DNA from: Desulfovibrio sp.
GTDB taxonomy: Bacteria; Desulfobacterota; Desulfovibrionia; Desulfovibrionales; Desulfovibrionaceae
Assembly (NCBI GenBank): GCA_009773975.1
Contig: VSMX01000032.1
Coordinates: forward strand, 1 to 9,373
Direction: 5' to 3'
Length of the DNA stretch: 9,373 bases
Of the stretch, positions 1 through 5,858 are shown in pieces. The notes beneath the pieces are model-generated. The model saw only the letters and a list, made by a program, of their open reading frames with translations. It was not told the DNA's origin and ran no database searches. Position numbers and translations under genes: made by a program. The stretch's first letter is position 1. Every line of letters starts with the position of its first letter.

Positions 1-1
1 G

Positions 2-61
2 GATATAGTAAATATTATAAATAATGCAGCCGGACATCCAAATGTTGGCAATTTTGATTAG
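2..61 (+). CDS. possible C-terminal tail of a gene entering from the left edge
   Basis: One frame is open from the left edge to a TAG at 59-61 and would encode a 19-residue tail ending ...AGHPNVGNFD. The other two plus frames do not both stay open; the frame starting at base 1 stops at 22-24. The tail has ordinary protein-like composition, and its stop lies 47 nt before the start of the acidic-protein gene, so the two could share a transcript. Nineteen open codons can easily occur by chance, so this is only a hint. No function can be assigned. Confidence 0.3.
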   Translation, partial: DIVNIINNAAGHPNVGNFD

Positions 62-94
62 ATAATATTGTCAACTGATTGTTCGATTTGTTCC

Positions 95-100
95 AAGGAG
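95..100 (+). promoter_or_regulatory. ribosome binding site of the acidic-protein gene
   Basis: AAGGAG lies 8 nt before the ATG at 109. This is near-consensus Shine-Dalgarno spacing and is the main reason to accept the small, unusual downstream ORF as a translated gene. I see no convincing -35/-10 pair between 1 and 94, so the promoter may be outside the window. Confidence 0.75.
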
Positions 101-108
101 AATTATAG

Positions 109-420
109 ATGCCTTTTTTCAAGGTGACGGATGACGACGGGAATCAGTTTACCTATCCGGCACAAAAAGTTTATGACGATATTGAGCTTGATCACTATGG
201 AAATTCCAGCCGCCATTTTCACTGGGAAGCAGAAACAGAATATGATGACATTCTGTCCAGTGATGACTTGCCGGAAAATGTTGAATTTTTTGAATATGAT
301 GATGACGATGATGATGTTGACCTGGATTATGGCGAATTTTATGGTGATGATGAAACGACTTTCGACAAGATAGGTCTGGCCGATGACGAAGACGGCGATG
401 ACGCCGATGAAAGTTGGTAA
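109..420 (+). CDS. highly acidic 103-aa protein of unknown function
   Basis: I do not recognise this protein. It has 27 Asp and 11 Glu (38 of 103 residues) against three Lys and one Arg, so the net charge is near -34. It contains six consecutive Asp at residues 64-69, encoded by GAT/GAC codons at 298-315, and further Asp-rich patches at 8-10, 79-80 and 91-99. Aromatic residues (Phe, Tyr, Trp) are scattered throughout. There is no signal peptide, membrane segment or cysteine, so it is probably cytoplasmic. The start is supported by AAGGAG at 95-100. The first 20 residues (MPFFKVTDDDGNQFTYPAQK) look more like a folded domain than the acidic remainder. Possible roles include cation binding, binding a basic partner, or DNA mimicry; none is shown by a motif. 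It lies in AT-rich sequence unlike the rest of the window, which may mean accessory DNA. Confidence 0.75.
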   Translation: MPFFKVTDDDGNQFTYPAQKVYDDIELDHYGNSSRHFHWEAETEYDDILSSDDLPENVEFFEYDDDDDDVDLDYGEFYGDDETTFDKIGLADDEDGDDADESW

Positions 421-481
421 CTCCTATTGGCCAAAGTACCGCATCCCCAATTTTTAATCATGATCTGCCAGAATTCAATTT

Positions 482-501
482 ACTGGCTAAAGCCTGTTTT
501 T
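482..501 (+). terminator. weak candidate rho-independent terminator
   Basis: ACTGGC (482-487) and GCCTGT (492-497) pair with one T-T mismatch around a TAAA loop, and five T follow (497-501). It is correctly placed 60 nt after the acidic-protein gene, but the stem is short. A second weak pairing, GCCAG at 467-471 with CTGGC at 483-487, would compete with it. Transcription may well read through to the next gene. Confidence 0.3.
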
Positions 502-538
502 AAGGGTTCATTTGGTTTTTGTCTGCAGCTTCCCCTAT

Positions 539-544
539 TATAAT
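539..544 (+). promoter_or_regulatory. candidate promoter -10 box for the 168-aa ORF
   Basis: A perfect TATAAT sits about 105 nt upstream of the likely start codon at 649. The matching -35 is poor: TTTTTG (516-521) at 17-nt spacing, or TTGTCT (519-524) at only 14 nt. If used, it would give a leader of roughly 100 nt. The rest of the 228-nt intergenic stretch 421-648 shows only the weak hairpin at 482-501 and a minimal ORF at 605-613. Confidence 0.35.
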
Positions 545-634
545 GGCAGCATTAAAACAACCGCGGCAATCGAATAACAGATGCAATTTACAAGGGAAAA
601 GGTTATGGAATAAAACAGCTGGACACCACAAAAA

Positions 635-638
635 GGAG
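635..638 (+). promoter_or_regulatory. ribosome binding site that decides the start of the 168-aa ORF
   Basis: GGAG (within AAAAGGAG, 631-638) lies 1 nt before the first ATG (640) but 10 nt before the in-frame ATG at 649. The first spacing is too short for initiation. The site therefore points to 649 as the real start and shortens the protein by three residues. Confidence 0.65.
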
Positions 639-648
639 TATGTCAATC

Positions 649-1155
649 ATGTCCAACTCTGCGCAAATTTTTCTTGATCTCGTGGCTGCCGATCTTATAG
701 ACAACTTTGGCCAGCAAAACGTCACAAGAAATGCTGAATGCATTGTTTTAACAGGTAATATTGATGCCCTCGCGGACAAGGGTATTCTGCCCTGCGTTAC
801 AGATACCCTGGTAAAAATAGCAATAAGGAGATATGCGGGATATGTGAATTGGGGCAAGGAAACCCAGAGTGAAGCCGGCTACAAACAATTTTATATGGAT
901 CTTTCATCAATCCAGCAGGCTGAACTCGAAAATATTATCTCGGGAGTATTCGAAAGCCGCTTTGGCCTTGTTGTATGCGCCGCTGACAAGGATGACAAAA
1001 TTGAATTTTCAGTCAAATTCACATATACGGACAAACATGGCGAAAAGACATCCAAGGAATGGCCTTCCCATGCGGATACAAATAACCTTGATCCGGAACA
1101 ACTGGCAAGCTGGTTCAACGACAATATCAGAGACCCCGAAACATTCTGTTTCTAA
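649..1155 (+). CDS. hypothetical protein, 168 aa
   Basis: I do not recognise the family. The ATG at 649 is chosen over the in-frame ATG at 640 because the Shine-Dalgarno GGAG at 635-638 is correctly spaced only for 649. The protein is soluble-looking, with no signal peptide or membrane segment. The N-terminal half (about 1-60) is mixed helix-like and hydrophobic, the segment 100-130 reads as alternating strand-forming sequence, and the C-terminus (about 147-168) has an amphipathic stretch, LDPEQLASWFNDNI. Four Cys (31, 49, 110, 167) do not form a metal-binding pattern. It stands alone downstream of the acidic-protein gene on the same strand and runs into a strong terminator at 1171. Its lower G+C than the minus-strand operon suggests accessory DNA. 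The translated length, good RBS and terminator make a real gene likely. Confidence 0.75.
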   Translation: MSNSAQIFLDLVAADLIDNFGQQNVTRNAECIVLTGNIDALADKGILPCVTDTLVKIAIRRYAGYVNWGKETQSEAGYKQFYMDLSSIQQAELENIISGVFESRFGLVVCAADKDDKIEFSVKFTYTDKHGEKTSKEWPSHADTNNLDPEQLASWFNDNIRDPETFCF

Positions 1156-1170
1156 TTGCATACTCAATTC

Positions 1171-1212
1171 AAAAACGGCCGCCAGCATGGGCTTGCTGGC
1201 GGCCGTTTTTTT
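1171..1212. terminator. strong bidirectional rho-independent terminator
   Basis: Bases 1171-1187 (AAAAACGGCCGCCAGCA) pair perfectly with 1194-1210 (TGCTGGCGGCCGTTTTT) around the 6-nt loop TGGGCT. Seven T follow on the plus strand (1206-1212), and the five A at 1171-1175 give a U-tract on the minus strand. It lies 15 nt after the 168-aa gene and about 50 nt after the end of the symporter gene. It should therefore end both convergent transcripts, including the long minus-strand operon. Confidence 0.93.
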
Positions 1213-1261
1213 GTTCTTTCGTCCCTGGACAAAAAAATACAAATCAGGCTTTCACCCCGTT

Positions 1262-2707
1262 TCAGACTTTCTGTTCGGGCCGGAATGAAGAATTTTTCCT
1301 GCCACTGTAATCCAGACTCCAGCCAATAAACCAGCCAAGAAGCGAAAATATGAAACCCACAAAAAAAGGTGGAATCAAGGCGGCTTCCTGCCAAAATATC
1401 GGCACTACAGCAAAACTTTTATTTGCCAGCAAATACCAGAGCATACAGGAAAAAAATCCAGCGCTGCAACTTGCCCAGGCAGCAATTGGGCTGCGCCTGC
1501 CAAACTTGACAAGGGCGACATAGGCTACCAACACAGTCGCACCCACAATGCTCCAGCTTGTTGTGCAGAGCAAGGCAATCAAGTGTCCCCTGATCAGTGC
1601 ACAACCGCCCGAAAGCAATATGCAGAAAACAATTCCACAAAACCATGTCAAACGTGTGGCCTTGCAGCCAGGCAAATCTTCCGAAACTGCCGAGACTGCG
1701 ATATGAAAGATTGCTGTAGCTGTTGACAGTGAAGCGGAGACAATGGCCAGGACAAAAAGCTGCAATCCCGCATTGGGCAGGAGCATTTTGACAAGCATGG
1801 GCATTACGTCATCTGGCGATGGCACTTCCGGCAAAAAAAGCCTGGATAAAGAGGAAACAAAATAGGCGCCCCCAACAAGCAAGGTTAAAACCAGCATGGC
1901 CAAAGGAGTTATTCTGTTGACCTGACGCGGGGAATTCAGTGCGAAATGCCTCTGGATCATTTGCGGCTGGGCCCAGACAGCGACTGATGTAACAACAACA
2001 AGAGAAATGACAAACCAGCCCTGCTCCCCGTGAGAAAGAGCAGTAAAGCCTTCATTGGCAAGCTTTGTTGGCGGCAGCGCGGCCAATTGTTCAATACCGG
2101 CAAGCGGCCCGCCGACCTGCCAGAAAACCGCGGCTACCAACATACAAATACCCAAGAGCATTACCAGGCCCTGCATGGCCTCGGTATAGAGAACGCCCCT
2201 CAAACCGCCGACAAAGACGGCAAAGCCCACCATTATTGCCACTGCCCAGATCAAAATCCATACCGGCACTGGCACAATCTGGCCAAGCAGCAGAGCAGCG
2301 CCCTTGATTACCGCGGAAGCATAAACGCCAAGAAAAACAGCAAACAGGAGGGCAAGGCATTTGCCAAGGCCAGGGCAGCGGTGCCCCTTTGCAAGAAGCT
2401 GGGTTGGCGTTCTGGCTCCCAGGTTGCGCTGGCATACCCGGGTTGGCCAGGCAAGGTAGCGGTAAACCATCCAGGCCCCAAGCCAGACATTCCCCGCGGC
2501 CACAAGCAGCATTTGCAGGCCGTAAACGTAGGCAAGACCGCCAAAGCCAACAAGGGCCACAGCCGAGATGTATGTGGCCACATATGCGAAAGCCTGAATG
2601 CCGAAACCGACCTTGCCGCTGGTCAGCGCGTCATGCCCGCGCCCCTTCCTGGCCAGCCAGACAAAAAGCACGATATAGGCTGTCCAGATAAATATATTGA
2701 AAAGCAT
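1262..2707 (-). CDS. sodium:solute symporter family (SSS) transporter
   Basis: This is a predicted inner-membrane secondary transporter of 481 aa, a normal SSS length, with about 13 hydrophobic segments from residue 3 to about 466. The early core helix pair ATYISAVALVGFGGLAYVYG (43-62) resembles the family's discontinuous first core helix. YTEAMQGLVMLLG (174-186) matches the conserved TxxMQGLxMLxG region. WAQPQMIQRHF (245-255) matches the QR block seen in PanF/PutP-type proteins. SASLSTAT (324-331) falls where Ser/Thr residues contribute to the Na2 sodium site in this family. PanF-like (pantothenate) or PutP-like (proline) flavour is visible, but the substrate cannot be read from sequence alone. 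Its ATG overlaps the stop of the 42-aa upstream peptide gene (TAATG) and has no good Shine-Dalgarno of its own, so translation is probably coupled. It ends the operon before the terminator at 1171-1212. Confidence 0.92.
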   Translation of the reverse strand: MLFNIFIWTAYIVLFVWLARKGRGHDALTSGKVGFGIQAFAYVATYISAVALVGFGGLAYVYGLQMLLVAAGNVWLGAWMVYRYLAWPTRVCQRNLGARTPTQLLAKGHRCPGLGKCLALLFAVFLGVYASAVIKGAALLLGQIVPVPVWILIWAVAIMVGFAVFVGGLRGVLYTEAMQGLVMLLGICMLVAAVFWQVGGPLAGIEQLAALPPTKLANEGFTALSHGEQGWFVISLVVVTSVAVWAQPQMIQRHFALNSPRQVNRITPLAMLVLTLLVGGAYFVSSLSRLFLPEVPSPDDVMPMLVKMLLPNAGLQLFVLAIVSASLSTATAIFHIAVSAVSEDLPGCKATRLTWFCGIVFCILLSGGCALIRGHLIALLCTTSWSIVGATVLVAYVALVKFGRRSPIAAWASCSAGFFSCMLWYLLANKSFAVVPIFWQEAALIPPFFVGFIFSLLGWFIGWSLDYSGRKNSSFRPEQKV

Positions 2708-2835
2708 TATCTTCTCGTCTTTTCTGATGGGGAGCGGAACATATCATATATGGCAAGCGCAAAAGCGCCTGCAAGAGAAAAAATCGCGATACAAACCGCC
2801 AGATCGCATCGGGAAATGGCATTGAAAAAAGTCAT
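2707..2835 (-). CDS. 42-aa single-span membrane peptide, candidate symporter accessory subunit
   Basis: This very short ORF fills exactly the gap between the TetR gene and the symporter gene. Its ATG overlaps the TetR stop (ATGA) and its TAA overlaps the symporter start (TAATG). It begins MTFFNAISRC, has one hydrophobic segment at about residues 11-33 (DLAVCIAIFSLAG..., ending IYDMF), and finishes with a basic tail, RSPSEKTRR, which suggests a cytoplasmic C-terminus. A G-rich stretch at 2843-2848 on the minus strand could serve as its ribosome binding site. Small one- or two-span proteins are known next to several SSS transporters, for example YhdT next to PanF and annotated 'symporter small accessory protein' families. 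The arrangement fits that role, though this peptide's sequence match is not established. The exact tiling of start and stop on both sides is the strongest evidence that it is real. Confidence 0.7.
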   Translation of the reverse strand: MTFFNAISRCDLAVCIAIFSLAGAFALAIYDMFRSPSEKTRR

Positions 2836-3458
2836 TCGGCTGCCCCCCTGCATGATTTTAACGCCCTGGATACAAAATTGAGAACATCGTCATACAAATT
2901 TGCCGGCGCATAGGGAGTAAGAAGCATGGTTCGGTTTGCGCCCACCATTAATGAAACAATTACCTGGGCCAGGGCATTGCTGTTCATCGGCGCAATACTT
3001 CCGTCATTCATGCCTGTTTCCAGCAATTCGGCCAGCATTTCAAGAATATTCGCAAATCGCGCGTCCATAAGGTCGCGATCCGCCCCTGTTTTCATATCGC
3101 TATAGGGAGAACAGCGGACAAGGACAAGCCAGTTGGAATTCTTGTCCAGAGAAAAATCCAGATATGCGCGGCAGAAACGCATTACCGCAGTGTAACCGTC
3201 AGGAGAATGTTTGACCGCATTTTCAAGAAAGGAATGGAAATTCTCGAGCACATCAAGGCCCGAAGCCAGAAAAAGCTTTTCCTTGTTGCCATAGTGGTGG
3301 GTCAGCAAGCCCAGGGCAACGCCCGCCTTGTCCGAAATTTTCTTGAAGGTGGTTTCGGCATAGCCAAGCTCACCAAACAATTCCTTGGCCGCTTCAAGAA
3401 GAGCTTCCTTTTTACTCGGCATGCCGCCCCTTTCACACACAGGTTTGCTGCTATTCAT
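2832..3458 (-). CDS. TetR/AcrR-family transcriptional regulator
   Basis: This is a DNA-binding repressor-type regulator of 208 aa, within the usual TetR range. The N-terminal domain shows KKEALLEAAKELFGELGYAE (residues 16-35), then the helix-turn-helix with TTFKKISDKAG and the family signature HYGNKEKLF (55-63). The remaining 140 residues are the variable ligand-binding, dimerising domain. The ATG at 3456-3458 has AGGA (3468-3471) 9 nt upstream and overlaps the lon stop by 8 nt. An alternative ATG at 3422, behind AAAGGGG, gives 196 aa and starts directly at MPSKKE. A longer reading to 3554 lies inside lon and has no family support. The stop overlaps the start of the 42-aa peptide, so regulator, peptide and symporter form one cassette, and control of the symporter by this regulator is the natural inference. 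The ligand is unknown. Confidence 0.9.
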   Translation of the reverse strand: MNSSKPVCERGGMPSKKEALLEAAKELFGELGYAETTFKKISDKAGVALGLLTHHYGNKEKLFLASGLDVLENFHSFLENAVKHSPDGYTAVMRFCRAYLDFSLDKNSNWLVLVRCSPYSDMKTGADRDLMDARFANILEMLAELLETGMNDGSIAPMNSNALAQVIVSLMVGANRTMLLTPYAPANLYDDVLNFVSRALKSCRGAAE

Positions 3459-5856
3459 TGCGTGGCTTCCTGAAAGAACCCTGGGCGTAACAGCCCAGGC
3501 GCACAAGGCGCCTGTCAGCAAGATCGTAAAGGCTTCCCTTTGTAAAGCCGCCATTTTTCAGTCTCTTGCCAGCAGGAATTCCGGAAAGCAGAAAAAGCGC
3601 TTCCTCAATTCTCCTGACCGGATAAATAGCAAATTTCCCCTGGGCCGCGCTTTCCAGAATCGCGTTCGAGAGCATCAGATGATCGACATTGTCGTAAGGG
3701 ATGATGACGCCCTGGGAGCCTGTCAGCCCCTGCCTTGAACAAACTTTGTAAAAACCTTCGATCTTGCGGCTTACACCGCCAACAGCCATTATCTGGCCGG
3801 ATTGCCCAACTGCGCCGGTAAAGGCAAGCTCAAGACGCATCGGCACTTCGGCCAGGGCAGACAGGAGAGCAGCCAGTTCCGCTCCGGATGCGGAATCGCC
3901 TTCTATTCCCGCATAGCTTTGCTCAAAATGCAAGGATGCGGAAAGCACAAGCGGTTTTTTGCGGGCAAAAAGATCCGTGAGATAACTCTTGAGAATCATC
4001 ATTGCCTTTGTATGGATAGGACCGCCAAGTTCCGCCTCGCGCTCAAGGTCGATAATTCCATCGTGGCCAACGCCAACAGTGCATGAAATCCTGTGCGGCA
4101 GTCCAAACTCGAAATCCCCTATCATCGTCACAGAAAGACCATTGACCTGGCCTATGGCACTGCCATATGTCCGCAACTTGATCATATCACGGTCATAGTC
4201 TTCCATGTATTCATCTTCAACAAGATTTACACGGTAAGCTCTGGCCGCGTAGGCTTCTTCGAGAATTTCCCCGGTTACCATGTCCAGCCCCTTCATTCTG
4301 GCCAGGGCATCCCCTTCAATCATCAATTCCCTCAATACGGGAAAACGCAGGGACAGTTTTTTCTGATCCTCGCCAAGGTGCGAACCAAGATCGACAAGCC
4401 ACGCCAGGCCAGTCCTGTCAAAAGGGGTCAATGACGCTTCAGCAATGATAACCGCAAGGTGGGCAAGATAGACCTTGATATTTGCGTGGCTGCGTTCGCA
4501 TAAATCCATCATTTGCGCCTTGATGCGGAACAGCTTGGCGAATCTGTCATCATTGTAAAGGAGGGTTTCGTAAATTTCATCATCACCAATCAGGATGACT
4601 TTCAAATCAAGATCAAGTGGCTGGGGCCGCAGGCTTTTTGTGCGCATTGCGCCATCCGCTGCCTCAAGGCTGTCTTCAATCCTCGCCTGCGCGGAACGCA
4701 GAGCCCTCAACAATCCCTCAAAAGCCATGGGATGCTGCAAAAGATCGGCAATATGCAATATAAGAAAACCGCCATTTGCCCTTTGCAGGCTGCCGGAACG
4801 GATAAGAGTAAAATCCGTTACAAGGGCGCCCATTTCGGATTCCCTTTCCATGCAGCCCAGAAGATTTAAAGGGGTGGGATTATCTTCGACAATAACCGGC
4901 GCGCCTGCCCTGCCGCCATTATCGACAAAAAGATTTATCTCGTAGCGGCGGAAAAAATTCCCGCTGGACATTGCATCCAGCGGCGCGCGCGTCTCGTCGT
5001 TCAGAAAAGCTTCGGCGTTTTCCAGCATATCCTTTTTGAGGGAATCGAGATAGGGGCCGACCTCCACCCCGCAGGCCTTGAGCAATTTTTGCCTCAATGG
5101 CCTGTACAGACTGCAAAGAACATCCTGCACAGCCTGACGTTCCATTACCTTTTCATCTTCATGAAAAGATTCTTCGGCCTTGCTCAAGCGGTGCATCAAA
5201 GTTGCCATGCTTTGCGCGAGTCCGTCCCCTTTGGGCTCCTGCAGGAGTGGTGCGCCAGGCGGGTCGCCTTTGTTGGCAGCTTCCGTCCTTGCCGGCGCCA
5301 GAGCCATGCCGCCCTCCTCGTCCACCTCCAGCACAAAACCGCGATCTTCAGCCATATTCTTCATTTTACGCAAGAGCTTGAAACGGAGGGTCTGAAAGCG
5401 ATCCGCAAGGACAGCACGTTTGCGAACATAACTCATGGTGTCCATGCGTCTGGCAAGTTCCTGATTTATATTGCGCAAAAAGGCGACAATGCTTTCCTTG
5501 AAGATCTTGCCCTTGCCGGCCGGCAATTTCAAAAGCAGGGGGCAATCCGGATCGGAAAAATTCTGGACATATAAAAGATCCGGGGATGGAGGCAAGAGGG
5601 CCGCCCTTGGACGCAAAAAGGACAAGGTCATGTAGCTTCGTCCCAGATCTGGAGGCCCTGCCACATAGACATTATAGCCGGCCTCGCGAATTTGCAGGGC
5701 CAGTTCAAGAGCCTGCATGGCCCTGGGCTGGAATGGGCTTTTGCCTTTTTTCAATAATCGGGAATAGTTTATTTCCCGGCTGTTTGCCCATGGGATTCGC
5801 GAAGGATCATATGTGGCATGCAGGCGCTGGGAGGCAAGGGACGCTGGCGCGGACAT
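3451..5856 (-). CDS. LonB/COG1067-type AAA+ ATP-dependent protease
   Basis: This 801-aa Lon-related protease couples an N-terminal ATPase to a C-terminal Ser-Lys peptidase. The nucleotide-binding region begins GYNVYVAGPPDLGRSYM (60-76); its P-loop is GPPDLGRS (67-74), with Arg73 where classical Walker A has Lys. SLQRANGGFLILHIADLL (356-373) matches the conserved ANGGxL block around Walker B in this family. A helical charged insert spans about 130-290. In the protease domain GDSASGAEL (653-661) carries the probable nucleophile Ser657, and GGVSRKIEGF (693-702) the partner Lys698. Their 41-residue separation is close to that in Lon proteins. There is no transmembrane segment, so it is unlike membrane-bound archaeal LonB and probably cytoplasmic. 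The ATG follows the hemC stop by 2 nt without a clear Shine-Dalgarno, suggesting translational coupling. The 3' end overlaps tetR by 8 nt. Substrates are unknown. Confidence 0.92.
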   Translation of the reverse strand: MSAPASLASQRLHATYDPSRIPWANSREINYSRLLKKGKSPFQPRAMQALELALQIREAGYNVYVAGPPDLGRSYMTLSFLRPRAALLPPSPDLLYVQNFSDPDCPLLLKLPAGKGKIFKESIVAFLRNINQELARRMDTMSYVRKRAVLADRFQTLRFKLLRKMKNMAEDRGFVLEVDEEGGMALAPARTEAANKGDPPGAPLLQEPKGDGLAQSMATLMHRLSKAEESFHEDEKVMERQAVQDVLCSLYRPLRQKLLKACGVEVGPYLDSLKKDMLENAEAFLNDETRAPLDAMSSGNFFRRYEINLFVDNGGRAGAPVIVEDNPTPLNLLGCMERESEMGALVTDFTLIRSGSLQRANGGFLILHIADLLQHPMAFEGLLRALRSAQARIEDSLEAADGAMRTKSLRPQPLDLDLKVILIGDDEIYETLLYNDDRFAKLFRIKAQMMDLCERSHANIKVYLAHLAVIIAEASLTPFDRTGLAWLVDLGSHLGEDQKKLSLRFPVLRELMIEGDALARMKGLDMVTGEILEEAYAARAYRVNLVEDEYMEDYDRDMIKLRTYGSAIGQVNGLSVTMIGDFEFGLPHRISCTVGVGHDGIIDLEREAELGGPIHTKAMMILKSYLTDLFARKKPLVLSASLHFEQSYAGIEGDSASGAELAALLSALAEVPMRLELAFTGAVGQSGQIMAVGGVSRKIEGFYKVCSRQGLTGSQGVIIPYDNVDHLMLSNAILESAAQGKFAIYPVRRIEEALFLLSGIPAGKRLKNGGFTKGSLYDLADRRLVRLGCYAQGSFRKPRNE

Positions 5857-5858
5857 AA

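Noticed and set aside
131..373. 80-codon frame rich in Met
   Set aside because: It is the +1 shadow of the acidic gene: GAT repeats read as ATG. It lacks its own ribosome binding site.
640..648. Upstream ATG of the 168-aa gene
   Set aside because: The Shine-Dalgarno sequence ends only 1 nt before it; the in-frame ATG at 649 has normal spacing.
2631..2822. 63-codon minus-strand frame overlapping the small peptide
   Set aside because: It runs into the symporter coding sequence in another frame and has no coupling to its neighbours, whereas the 42-aa frame tiles exactly with both.
2030..2881. 283-codon open frame on the plus strand
   Set aside because: It is antisense to the symporter and small peptide genes, has low-complexity, Gln/Lys-rich composition and no family resemblance. 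It is a shadow of G+C-rich codon structure.
3459..3554. N-terminal extension of the TetR regulator
   Set aside because: It lies within the 3' coding part of lon. TetR proteins normally start shortly before the first helix, and better-placed ATGs exist at 3458 and 3422.
5089..5574. 161-codon open frame antisense to lon
   Set aside because: There is no ribosome binding site or recognisable domain, and the opposite strand is a clear conserved protease gene.
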